A stretch of DNA of 64,000 bases from Choristoneura fumiferana (taxonomy: Eukaryota; Arthropoda; Insecta; Lepidoptera; Tortricidae). The DNA lies in NCBI RefSeq assembly GCF_025370935.1, contig NC_133472.1, positions 38,600,685 to 38,664,684 of the forward strand, in the 5' to 3' direction. Every line of letters starts with the position of its first letter. Within the stretch, counting starts at the first letter, position 1. A program made the translations under genes and the position numbers. Below, piece after piece: positions 53,834 to 64,000 of the stretch. The notes under the pieces are model-generated. The model was not told the DNA's origin. It worked only from the letters and a program-made list of their open reading frames with translations, and ran no database searches.

Positions 53834-54178
53834 TTATAATTACAGTGCTGGTTATGTAAAATAATTATGTACCGGGAATAAGGGGAATTTTAACCAGGCT
53901 ATTAAAAAAAATCATTTCATTTTCTTTTCATTTCAATTCACACCGTTGCTATTAGAAAATAATGAAAAGCTAGGTAGAGCTTGTTTGAGCTAAGATGACG
54001 CGTGCGCGTGCCTCACTGAACTAAACCAGTTCATTTTGTCTAATTAGACGGCAATTTTTTTCAATAACCGCCTAAGTCTAACGAGGAACTAAACCCCGTT
54101 AGACTCAGGGGGTTATTGTAAGATTTGCTGTCTTACTTATCATAATAAACTGATTTAGAGTGTACTTATATGATTTAG

Positions 54179-54278
54179 NNNNNNNNNNNNNNNNNNNNNN
54201 NNNNNNNNNNNNNNNNNNNNNNNNNNNNNNNNNNNNNNNNNNNNNNNNNNNNNNNNNNNNNNNNNNNNNNNNNNNNNN
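54179..54278. other. Assembly gap (100 N) cutting Xrn2
   Basis: It lies inside an Xrn2 exon or just past it. The coding frame is open at 54279 and no Xrn2 continuation is seen below 54178. Confidence 0.98.
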
Positions 54279-57200
54279 GCTAAGCATGATGTCCCTCTCA
54301 CTCCTCGCAGCGGTACGGTATCTCTGCTCCTTGTCTATCAGCGCGCGCAGTTCCGGCCGGCGCTTTGTAGAGACCGAGGACGAACTCGTAGCTTTGTTGC
54401 CCGTCGATACGTAGAAACGATCGTGCCCGCGGATGTTGCGTTGTTCTAGGAAATGGTAACAAATCTATAAAGTCGCGGACTTGTAAAGACACGGGCGGGC
54501 AATACGTGTTTCTGAAGAGGAATACGGTAATTCTTTACTCAAAAATGTCTCAAACAAAATTGATTCGATCACGCTGATTAAATTGATTTTACTATTCTAA
54601 AAACTTATTTCTAACAGACACTAGACATTTTAAAAATATTAAAAAAAACTTACGCACATCAATACTCAATACTCAATATTTTATTGCTTTTCTACAATGT
54701 ATGGTTACAGATGTTACAAAGAGATTATGTGATCATCATGGACCCTGTTGGGCAAAGCAATATTTATACAAGAGGGCAGCTTTTATATAATTAATAAATT
54801 TTATCTTATAGCTAAATATCACAATCACATTAAACTGACTTACTTTTATGAAATTCTTAACGATATACCGGGCGGTTGGCTTGGCTGTATGGAATTATTC
54901 CACAGAATAATTCTTTTTTAAACTTCAAATAGTCTTAAACTAGGCAACCTTTTTTTATTTCGACGAGCGAAAGTAAGACACTGCCAGTGTTTTATTTTCA
55001 AAAGGAAAGCGAAAATTTACGAGCATGTTTGAGAAAAAGAATAAGAGCCTGATCACACTAGCAATTTTCGGGCGAGTTGAAAGCGAAGCGAGCGCGCAAC
55101 AATTTCGCTGCGAGCGCACAACGCTTTCGTCGCGAGCGCGCAGCGAGTTAGCTGCGTCTGGCGCCAAGAACGCCTATTGAGCACTCGTATATAATGAGGG
55201 CTATCGCGAATGAATTCGCCACTAGAGGCGCTAGTGTAGCGTGAGGTCTCCGAAATGTCAAATCTCATAGTTTTTGGGTGAGCTACGCGGGTTTATTTAA
55301 TAATTAGAATAATTTTGTGAATATTTTGAATATCTGAAATTAATTATGGCAAATATGCGTTCCGGGGCAATGAATGTCTGTGTTTTGAGACAGTTTTGTC
55401 TTTCGGAAACCTTGTCCTCCCTTATTTCCGAACAAAACGGGGACTATGCAACACTGTGGCATGCTCGATATTTTTATGGTACGGTTTTAAGGTGTATTAA
55501 ATATGATTTAATCTAAACTTTGTTTTCACGCCCGTAATAACAGACTTTGAAAGCCATACTTAAAAACCTCACGCAACAGTGCGCCATCTAGTGAGACAAA
55601 AAACGATAGCCCTCATTAGGCGTCTTCGGCGCTATTCGCAGCTAACTCGCAGCGCGTTCGCAGCGAAATCGTTGCGCGCTCGCGACGAAAGCGTTGTGCG
55701 CTCGCCTCGCCCGCAAATCGCCAATGTGATAAGGCTCTAAATGTGAAGGCTTACTCTCAGTCTGCGTGAGCTCCTTATAGTAGGGCTCCAACGCTTTAAA
55801 GAGCCTCGTCTCGTCCACGAAGGGCAGCAGCGCGACGCCCTGCCACGCGAACTTCTTGCCGTTCAGGTCGATCTTGAAGTCCGTCGGGTAGAAATCGATG
55901 ATGGGCGAGAACTGAGCGCAAAGAAAAATAATAGAATTTTCTCAAAAATGTCCGTAAAACTTGACATTATTCTTTACATATCAGAAGGTGAAGTGCATAG
56001 TTTATGGTCAGCGAAAAATTAAAAAGTTAAAAAGATTGCAGGCGCGCTAGCTCGACAATAATCACAATTTCTTTTAAATGTTAAAAAGGCCATGTAAATG
56101 TTGGCACAAGTCGTATATACAAGTACAGCCAAGTCTAATGGCTGGTATCAGATATTTTATTGGAACTCTGACTTATTTTATAAGGTCTGAAACAGCTTGT
56201 GGTGTTTTCGGTGCAAAAATACACCTTAAATTAATTTTAATGAAAAAGGCGGGAAAGCATAAGAAAAACATTGGAATTAATTAAATATCATAATACATTT
56301 TGAGAAAAAGTTTATTCTATTTCAGAATTATTCATCTCTATGTATATACCTGGGTATGTATATACCTGTATTTTCTGTACTGTTACTGTGTTGGTGTGCA
56401 ATAAAGAGTAATTGTATTTTTTGTACATATTTACTCCTTGTGATATAATGATATATATTTGTAAATGAAAACAATTTAAAAAAAAGCTCGTTTGGCTCCA
56501 AAAACAACAAAACAAATATAAGCCCTGGCAGTGATTGAACCGAGGACCTCAAACTTTGTAGCCAGATTCTCTAACCAGGATATCCGGTTATCTAACTTAG
56601 TGATGTTCTGCTGTGGCCTGTCCAGATACCGGGTCGCTCATGAGCTTGGCCCAGGGCTTGGGCACGTGCTGCGAGCTTGGCGGCCGGGAACACGCCCATC
56701 AGCTGCTCCAGCGGACGGAACTGCCGAAACCATACGTACTATGATAAACTTGGTAGCGAGAACTTAAAGAATAGACACAATTAATCTTTTGAACGTGTGT
56801 GTTGCCGACTGTGGCGTTTTAAAAGGTTAAAAGAGGACAGAACAGTAATTTTCTGTGAGTAAAAGAATAGCCATGCCGTCGTACCGTGATGTCCAGAAGA
56901 CATGAATCTAAGGCGTATTATAAAGTTACTGTATTCCATGGACAGATATTTGGAAAATAATTCCGATCCGCATTAGCGGATCCCTTAAATACTGTGTTAA
57001 AATAAAGATGTGTTAAATACTTTGATGTATAGATATCATTTACTAATATTGTAAATCTGTTAAAAATATAGGTACCTCGTGAGTTTCTTAACAAAGGTTT
57101 TCCGAACCGGTGGATTTTTTTGACATTCATAGGTGCTTGTTATTGCCTAAATTGATAAAGATATTTTGACTTTGACTTTGATTATATTAATTTCAAATTT

Positions 57201-60200
57201 AAATGGAAGCCACCTTGAGCGATACTTATCAAATAATAACGGCAACTTTTTCTATTAAATAAACTGCACGCAATGTATAACTACATGTCACTACCACAAC
57301 TTCTGATGCGACGCTGTCACAAACGCTTCTCGAATTATTGTACACAATACATTACTGGGCGCAAAAATTTAAACCTAATTACGAGTTATAGTTAGCACTT
57401 GAAATTTAAGATGGTTTAAGAGTCGATCAGTTCAGAGAAATTTAAAAATGGCCGAAACATGGGTTTGAAGGTTGATGAGACTAAGCTCGCTTCTTCAAAT
57501 TAGATATTTAGCTAAGTATTTGATTCTAATAGATTTTGAAAAAAGCCTGGCCATGACCTATGGCCTTCAACAGAGATGGTTTCAACCCGATCGCACATGA
57601 GTCGTCATGTGCCAAATTACTGATGATGATGATGATGATTTAAGACTAGTCCACTGACCGGTATGGGCCCCTTCTCGAAGTGCGGGACAGGCGCCACGTT
57701 GACGAAGTCGGAGGCGAAGGGCGCGTAGTGGTAGGGAAGTACCACTTCCAGGACGCGCAGCCCTGGTAGTAGTAGCGGAGCACCCAGCACAGCCCGCGCA
57801 CGTACTGCAGCGCCACGCGGTACCTGAGGGGGGGGGAGGGGGGGTACGCATAAACACGACGATACCACTCATATTGTAAATGCGAAAATTTGTGAGTATA
57901 TATGTTTCTTACTTGTTCACGCTAAAACGGCTGGATAGATTTGGGTGAAAGTTGGACCTCTGGATCAACATATAGGATACTATTTATCCCGATATTTCCA
58001 CGTGATTGGGATAGAATCTTGAAATCTCATCCGCTACTTTTGGAGTCATGAAATTTGGCACGGTTGTTTTTAGAACCCGATAAATTTTTTGAGAATCCTG
58101 GAATTTCAATTTATTTGCTGGATCGAATGGTTCACGCGTGCGCAGCCGCGGGTAAAAACTAGTAATATTATAAATGCGAAAGTTTGCTACGGCCCAAGCC
58201 CTCTCATTCTCTGGGAATTATATCGGAAACTGAAATCATAGAGCAGCACTGTTCGTTTTATGCTGGCCACATTATTATTACATTTGACATTTCAGACTGT
58301 CATTTTAGTATCTAGATTTCACAAATAGATCATAGATATTGGCCCATATCCATACCCTTATAAGTTGGCGTTTGGCGTGGATTGTGTCGATTGGCTTTGT
58401 ATTGGCGTGCATTGAGTCGATCCCAGGGCAGGAGTTGGTAGTTCGGGCCGTAGCAGCGAGCCACCAGCATTAGCGCTGCATTGCCTGCTCCCCACTCAAT
58501 GCACGTCATAAACCCTACTAGCTTTTGCCCGCGGCTTCGCCCGCATGGAATTCGGTTGTTCCCTCGGGAACTGTGCATTTTCCGGGATAAAAATTAGCCT
58601 ATGTCACTCTCTGGCCGATACACTATCTCTATGCCAAAAATCACGTCGATCCGTCGCTCCGTTTCGACGTGAAAGACGGACAAACACACACACTTTCGCA
58701 TTTATAATATTAGTATGAATGTAGTCTGACCTGAAGGCCAGGTTGTCCCGGGCCACTTCGAACTTGCTCTCGTAGTAGCGCTCCTTGAAGCCCTCCTCCC
58801 AGAGGCGCACCTCGTCGTGCGCGTCCTCGTCCTCGTCCAGGCCGGCCTCCGCCGCGGTCCGCTTGCGCCCGCGGCCCGACGTTTGCTCTTGCTGAACACA
58901 ACACCCCATTACACGGTTTAAATGATTCACTGTTAAAATCCTGCTCCACCGTAACCCGAACGACTCATAGTCACAATTTTCACAGGCCATAAATTGCAGA
59001 TGAGACCGAATGTGTACAGTCAAGGGCAAAGATATCGACACGACCAAAGTTGCAAAAATATGTATACACGGCCTTAATATTAAGAGCATAAAGTCGTGTA
59101 TACATATTTTTGTAACTTTGGCCGTGTCGATATCTTTGCCCTTGACTATACCTCACCAGTTCAGTAACAGCCTATTAATTCTAGCCTTGAAGAGACCTAG
59201 CTTGTATTTATCCGGAAATACAGACGGTGGTAGCAAATTCCAGCGAGGCTTAGATTAAGGGGCTGTTTCACCATCCATTGATTAGCGTTAACCGACGGTT
59301 AAATGTGATGCCGTCTCCGTGTATTCGAACAAAACAAATAGAGACGGCATCACATTTAACCGTCAGTTAATAACACTTATCAATGGATGGTGGAACAGCC
59401 CCTAAGCCTAATATCATACTCGTATAGAAAAGAGCGAGGATCGGTCAGTAAAGAAACTAATGAATAGCAACAAAAAAGACCGACCTTAGCACACCTGAGA
59501 GCTCAACGGAAAAATATGTATGTATGTAAACTCTTCATTGTACAATAAGCTAACTAACAAAAAGTTGGAAACCGACGACATTGTCACTTCAAAGTTGAAT
59601 ATCTCAATAATGGCTGAACCGATTTTGATAAAACATGTCTAAGAACCATTGCTAGAAAACCTGCTTTCAAATTAAAAAAACGCATTCGAATCAGTTCACC
59701 CGTTTAAGAGCTACGGTGCCACAGACGGACACACATAGCGGTACACAAACTTAGAACACCCCTCTTTTTGCGTCGGGGGTTAAAAATAGATAAACAAACA
59801 CAACTGACAAACATTAAGATACATGTACAAAGGCGAACTTATCCTTTCCTCGAATACATGCCTTTCTCTCGGCTTTTCAGCAAATGCAATACATTTTTAT
59901 TATTTCTTTCCTTTTAATGTATTTTCTTGTGTATCGAATCTGTGTAAAAAAATCTCTCTCTCTTCCCTCTATTTCTCTCTCGCCCTATCTCTTTCTCTCA
60001 TTAATTTCCAAACGGGCTCACCTCAGCCTCGGCGCGCATGCCCGCGCGTCGCATGTTGGCCGCTTCTTCCCTCGCGTTCTCCACAGACTTAGCCGACGTC
60101 CCGTACCCGACCACCGCCTGCAACAATACACAATACAAATCTTTAACAACGGTAACAAAAGTCGGGTGCTCCGGACGCCGAACCCGCATTATGTGGCTAC

Positions 60201-63200
60201 ACGCGCCAAGCTGTATCAGCTAGACCACCGGGAACCCCGACCAAACATGCCAAAATCTTTTTTGCCTGATCCAAGTGGTAGCAGCCCTGAGTATTTTATC
60301 TAAAAGGAGATATTTATTTTAGTTCTTTTTTAGTTTTCAGCGCCATCTGGCGAATCAGTGCTATATATCTTCGATCCAACTATAACGTTACACTAAGAGC
60401 GTTTTCACATTGTCCGATCCGATATTTCCGACAAAATCGTTCCAATACGGCCGGCTCAAAATGGCCGCCACCGCCACGCATTATGCCCAAACAGAGGCAA
60501 TTTTGATACACGCATTGCACAAATACAAACATTATCGTCCGAGAGCCCACGGAGGCATGCGATGGTGTCACCAACGTATCGGTGTCGGCTCCGATAACCG
60601 ATATCGGGCCGGACAATGTGAAAGACAGGTACATATTTCATACATTTTACTTTCCCGGATATCGTATCGTCGTCCGATACCGATATCGGATCAGATAAAC
60701 GCTCTAACTCTCAAGCCAAACTGGATGGCGCTAGGAGTAAAGAAAGGTCACACTGTGGGCACTAACCATGGCGCGAACTGCGTGTTATTCAGCATCTGGA
60801 AGTTGGGTCGCTGCTGGGGCTTCTTCTTGGCCTTCTCTCTCGCGCGGAAGTTCAGCTCGTTGGCGTGCCGGCGGCGGAAGATCTCATCCTCGACGCGGCC
60901 CAGCTCGTCCATTATCAGCTGCACGCGCTCCAGGTTCACGTCGCCAGAGTCGGTAATCCAGCCCTGGAAACAAAACGAACTTTAACCAACCTGATTTAAT
61001 AATAATAGTAGATTATTGTCGTGGCACGAATGCAGCACTAGCACAAGCCGTTAACAGCTTTTTGAATGTATTAAATGTCTTTTTCTTCAATATGCTCGGA
61101 TGTCCGCGTAACTGTCGCAAATATAGTACGCGAAGTTCGTCCTTATAGAATGCTACTAATTAACAAAAAAAAAATTGTATCCGACATTGTTGTCGAGTTT
61201 ATTGATCCTGCAAATTGCAATGTAAACTTTTACGGATATTTTTGAGAAAAATTATTCAAATTCAAATTCAAATTCAAATGATTTATTCAGTAAATAGGCC
61301 GCAATGGGCACTTTTACACGTCATTTTTTTTAAACTACCAGCGCTTTCGGAAAGACCATCATTGCCAAGAAGAATGCGCCGCAAGAAACTTGGCAGAAAG
61401 TCATTTTTTTCATAATAATATAATTACAAATAAAATACTTAAAAACTATATTATACAATTAAAGAAAAAAAATACAAAAAATAATAATAATAAAAATACA
61501 GGGATGTATGGGGTCCCTTAGTTACAATACTAAACACTAACTATATCTAAACTATATCTACGTTCAGTGGAAGTGTAGAATGCTTCCACCGTCATAAATT
61601 TTAAAAATATTAAGTATAAGTAGCTATAAGGCCACCTATTGCTTATCTTGTAAAATCTCCATGTACAGTCAAGGGCAAAGATATCGACACGGGCAAAGTA
61701 GCAAAAATATGTATACACGGCCTTAATGTTAAGTGCATAAAGTCGTGTATACATATTTTTGCAACTTTGGCCGTGTCGATATCTTTGCCTTTGCCTGTAC
61801 TGCTATGTGTTAGTGTTGAATAAAGAGTTATTGCATTGTAACTAACCCTGGTTTTGAAGACGCACTTCTTGTACAAGTTGACGAGGCGGTCGACCGCGCC
61901 CTCGCGGATCTCCAGACTGGGCAGATGCGGCAGGAAGTCGTTGCCCACGAAGAAACACATGAACACCCAGTCGTCTACGTAAACAAAACGTTTGAGTCAA
62001 GGCTTGCTTTCTGGAGATGCAAGGGGAAGGACCCCATATTGATTAAAGATTTGCTTTGATAATTTTACAATTTACCCACTCAGAGCATGCCTACACAGTA
62101 CACAAATAGACACACACATATGCCCGCGCACACACACGTACACATATTAAAATGCACATAACAGGTTTTTTTCTTATATAGCAATAGTTACCGGTTCCTT
62201 TGGCAAAGGAAAACCAGCTTTGGTATTCAAAATCAGCATTTTCCGAGACCGGAACCCATTGTCCAGGTGTAGACTATTCTATCTTTGTCTTAGTTTAGTA
62301 TTTCATTTTCTCTCTCTCTCTCTCTCTCTATCTCTCTTTCTTTCTTTTTGTCTCTCTCTTTTTCTTTCTATCTTTCTTTCTGTCTCTCTCTCTCTGTCTG
62401 TCTAGGTGTAAAATTACCCAAAGCCCTCTCGAAGTCATAAGGGAACGGCAGATTAGGCATTTGCAGCTCTTTCTCCAGGTATTCCCGGAGCACGCAGAGC
62501 CGCACGAAGATAAAGCTGTCCTGCGCGCCGAAGGCCGGGTCGGCGCGCGCCGCCGCCGCGTCCGGCGTGCTGCCCGTGCACTCCTTCATCTCGTGACCTG
62601 GGGCAAAAAGATTAGATTAAAAAACGGCCAAGTGCGGAACGGACTCGCGCACGAAGGGTTCCGAACCATTATCTATAGAACATTAGGCATCAGCAAAAAA
62701 ATATTTATTTTATTCTGTTTTTAGTATTTGTTGTTATAGCGGTAACAGAAATACATAATCTGTGAAAATGCTTAGCGCGGCGGCGGGACATAAGCGGCGT
62801 ACATCAAAAACAAACAGGTTTCATAGACTGGCTAGAGGGGGGTCGGAGATGAAGGTCTTCAGACCAGAACCCATCCTACCTCTGCCCTTTGGATGGCTGC
62901 GTGGCAAACTGCGACACAATACCAAGGTAATGCACCAACAATATTGGACTAACCTAGATACATGCAGGCAAACCAGAGAAGCCCTCCCGACGATCAACCC
63001 CGGATTGTCCCGCAAGTCCCCGGATTGTCGCGGACTTAGGAGGGATCCGACTGCTGGTCGGAGCTTTTACCGGACACGCCTTGCTAAACAAGCACTTACA
63101 TAATCTAGGTGTTACAGACAGCCCCCTGTGCAGAGCATGCATGGAGGCAGGCAGAAGAGATATCCTTCTGGAATGCTCTGGTGTGGCGAACTACAGGGCA

Positions 63201-63894
63201 CTACACCTCGGATCACCGGGGTCACTGCAGGAAGTCGCCGGCAACGTGAAGGGTCTGCTAGGCTTCCTCCTGGAGCTAGGCTGGCATGAATAGTGCCTAC
63301 AGCCTAATAACGCAAAATAGGCGCACTTAGACGTCGAGTTGCGGAAAACAGCCCGCTAATACCTATACCTACCTATACCTAGATCTACCATTAACATCTC
63401 GTCTACCTATCACTCGGGCTCCGATTCTGGAGGGCTACGACGAAATTAGAAAATCGAAGTTTGTATCGTACCTGTCTCCTGCTGACGCTAATATTATTCA
63501 ATACAAGAGTGAGAGGGACGGTCCCATATGAACTTCAATTGTCGAATTTCGTAGTAGTACTTGTACTATTACTTATTCAGTGGTAGTAGCCTCTCTGGTT
63601 CCGTTTTTGGTTTCGATTCCGTTTCTGGTTCCAATTAACGAAATTGAAAACATCTGGTTCCGCTTACGATTCACATAAGACCACATCCATTACATCCCTG
63701 GCTTGCGAACAAGTGTGATGAAAAGTCGCACTCACCAAGCTGTCCGCAGATGTCGCAGGGGCGTGGCTTGTTGGGCTTGAACTCCTCGCGGATGATGGTG
63801 AAGTTGGGCTCGTGCGTGGCCAGGCCCAGCATGATCAGGACGGCATCAGCCCCGCACAGCACATGCTGGGTGTTAGGATCGTGGTCCGGTTGAG
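54279..63894 (-). CDS. Xrn2: Xrn2/Rat1 nuclear 5'-3' exoribonuclease, partial
   Basis: Degrades 5'-monophosphate RNA in the nucleus, acting in rRNA/snoRNA processing and 'torpedo' termination of RNA polymerase II. Exons: 63894-63736, 62597-62418, 61974-61847, 60963-60767, 60117-60022, 58891-58731, 57823-57659, 56720-56630, 55911-55755 and 54445-54279 (cut by the gap). Landmarks: LIMLGLATHEPNFTIIREEF; a CCHC knuckle CDICGQLGHEMKEC split over two exons; CFFVGNDFLPHLPSLEIRE; LRYYYQGCASWKWYF; FRPLEQLMGVFPAA; AWQGVALLPFVDE. The second aspartate of the usual CGADAD catalytic motif reads V (CGADAV). One base is missing near 57735 and one is extra near 56678. The phase between 60767 and 60117 does not match. 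The N-terminus lies beyond the window and the C-terminus is missing. Confidence 0.95.
54655..54800. repeat. Probable LINE 3'-end fragment
   Basis: Starts with (ATACTCA)n-like repeats next to ATTTTATTGCTTTTCTACAA and a body that looks like a reversed 3' UTR. Assigned only by layout. Confidence 0.35.
55044..55738. mobile_element. GC-rich foldback element split by another foldback
   Basis: The arms 55044-55170 and 55620-55738 are inverted copies. AGCGCACAACGCTTTCGTCG at the left faces CGACGAAAGCGTTGTGCGCT at the right. The segment between is a separate element (55192-55618). It lies in an Xrn2 intron, ending 17 bp before the exon at 55755. Confidence 0.8.
55192..55618. mobile_element. Inner foldback MITE, TAATGAGGGCTATCG ends
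   Basis: TAATGAGGGCTATCG faces CGATAGCCCTCATTA. It is inserted near the centre of the 55044-55738 palindrome. The ends resemble 25006-25134. Confidence 0.78.
57868..58163 (+). mobile_element. Lep1-like Helitron fragment, diverged
   Basis: ATTGTAAATGCGAAAATTTG at the start and GCGCAGCCGCGGGTAAAAAC plus TAGTAAT at the end. Confidence 0.6.
58517..58718 (-). mobile_element. Lep1-like Helitron beside an Xrn2 splice donor
   Basis: Minus-strand reading starts TTCATACTAATATTATAAAT and ends CGAAGCCGCGGGCAAAAGC plus TAGT. Its end lies about 12 bp from the Xrn2 exon end at 58731. Confidence 0.75.
59017..59148. mobile_element. TA-flanked palindromic MITE, copy 2
   Basis: CAGTCAAGGGCAAAGATATC at the left end; the right end CTTGACTA has one change. 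TA lies on both sides. In an Xrn2 intron. Confidence 0.8.
59259..59402. mobile_element. Harbinger-like MITE, copy 3
   Basis: 144 bp with GGGGCTGTTTCACC ends and an exact TAA duplication at 59256-59258 and 59403-59405. Family of 7802-7942 and 8001-8145. Confidence 0.87.
59403..60021. other. Xrn2 intron, common repeat fragment
   Basis: Around 59540-59785 lies a recurrent repeat (GGCTGAACCGATTTTGATAA ... CTTTTTGCGTCGGGGGTTAA) also seen near 23800 and, reversed, near 33040. No gene. Confidence 0.5.
61248..61470 (-). repeat. Non-LTR 3' end with TTTGAA tail, reverse
   Basis: Starts (plus strand) with AAATTCAAATTCAAATTCAA and includes AAGAAACTTGGCAGAAAGTC. It is the reverse of 2160-2399. Confidence 0.68.
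61666..61797. mobile_element. TA-flanked palindromic MITE, copy 3
   Basis: CAGTCAAGGGCAAAGATATC at the left end and GATATCTTTGCCTTTGCCTG at the right, with TA on both sides. It ends 50 bp from the Xrn2 exon at 61847. Confidence 0.8.
62287..62403. repeat. Pyrimidine-rich (TC)n/(TTTC)n microsatellite
   Basis: About 115 bp of CT repeats with TTTC blocks. On the minus strand it is a purine tract beginning about 15 bases after the Xrn2 splice donor at 62418. Confidence 0.85.
62870..63350 (+). pseudogene. LINE pol C-terminus (RNase H end) fragment
   Basis: Coding relic from a non-LTR retrotransposon: LNKHLHNLGVTDSPLCRACM ... ECSGVANYRA ... LLGFLLELGWHE then stop at 63292. The C-terminal RNase H and CCHC-like region of a Jockey/R1-type element has this layout. 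An upstream frame (WLRGKLRHNTKV) belongs to the same protein, but a frame change near 63060 separates them. It is inserted in an Xrn2 intron on the opposite strand. Confidence 0.72.
63435..63557. mobile_element. Hairpin MITE, copy 3
   Basis: CTACGACGAAATTAGAAAAT at the left and CGAATTTCGTAGTAG at the right; GTGAGAGGGACGG inside. Family of 15672-15786 and 53319-53426. Confidence 0.75.
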
Positions 63895-64000
63895 CTGGAA
63901 GTAAAAAATTAATACTTGAACAACGATTTTTTAGTGGGTAGAATTTCCGTAACACTGTTTCGAACGCCCATCATTATAATCTATTATATTCAATTTTGTG
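63895..64000. other. Xrn2 intron running off the window
   Basis: The splice acceptor before 63894 is visible (CTTCCAG on the minus strand). The upstream exons with the N-terminal catalytic half are outside. Confidence 0.7.

Noticed and set aside
54105..54414. Open frames crossing the 54179-54278 N run
   Set aside because: Same artefact; only the minus-strand Xrn2 frame from 54445 to 54279 is supported by protein similarity.
60410..60985. 191-codon plus-strand open frame
   Set aside because: Its 3' half is the antisense of an Xrn2 exon (60767-60963), and the rest covers repeat-like intron sequence.

Overview
The window looks like nuclear DNA of a moth or butterfly. It is AT-rich, its genes are split by introns, and it is crowded with lepidopteran-type repeats: Lep1-like Helitron fragments, a tRNA-derived SINE of the kind common in noctuids, many palindromic MITEs and a short run of the insect telomere motif TTAGG. 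There are two 100-N assembly gaps (15121-15220 and 54179-54278) and one isolated N (50349).

Layout. (1) 965-4119, plus strand: the last four exons of a serine/threonine dehydratase (L-threonine ammonia-lyase type). (2) 4380-5689, minus: a complete three-exon pterin-4a-carbinolamine dehydratase, tail-to-tail with the first gene. (3) 6199-7146, plus: an intronless XRCC3-type RAD51 paralogue, divergent from gene 2. (4) 8695-14455: a nest of transposable elements at least four layers deep, centred on a decayed minus-strand LTR retrotransposon. (5) 22143-47358, minus: Unr/CSDE1, an RNA-binding protein built of cold-shock domains, in at least 13 coding exons. Its first coding exon was not found and its last is uncertain. 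Its introns carry a mariner element, a nearly intact Tc1 element, SINEs, Helitron fragments, foldback elements and a broken duplicate of one of its own exons. (6) 52066-52998, minus: a small transcription unit with two short reading frames, not recognised. (7) 54279-63894, minus: ten internal exons of the nuclear 5'-3' exoribonuclease Xrn2/Rat1. Its 5' end lies beyond the window and its 3' end is lost at the second gap.

The genes are housekeeping genes of separate pathways (amino-acid catabolism, pterin recycling, recombinational repair, mRNA translation control, RNA turnover and transcription termination). Nothing suggests they work as a unit.

Several conserved exons carry single-base indels (Unr exon at 46650-46845; Xrn2 exons at 57659-57823 and 56630-56720; the end of the Tc1 transposase). 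One Xrn2 catalytic aspartate reads as valine. Together these look more like an unpolished long-read consensus than decayed genes, but the reads must decide. I found no convincing new multi-gene system. The most unusual items are the exon duplicate interrupted by two hairpin insertions, the 495-bp palindrome made of two tRNA-like SINE heads, the layered insertions with exact target-site duplications, and the Xrn2 catalytic-site change.
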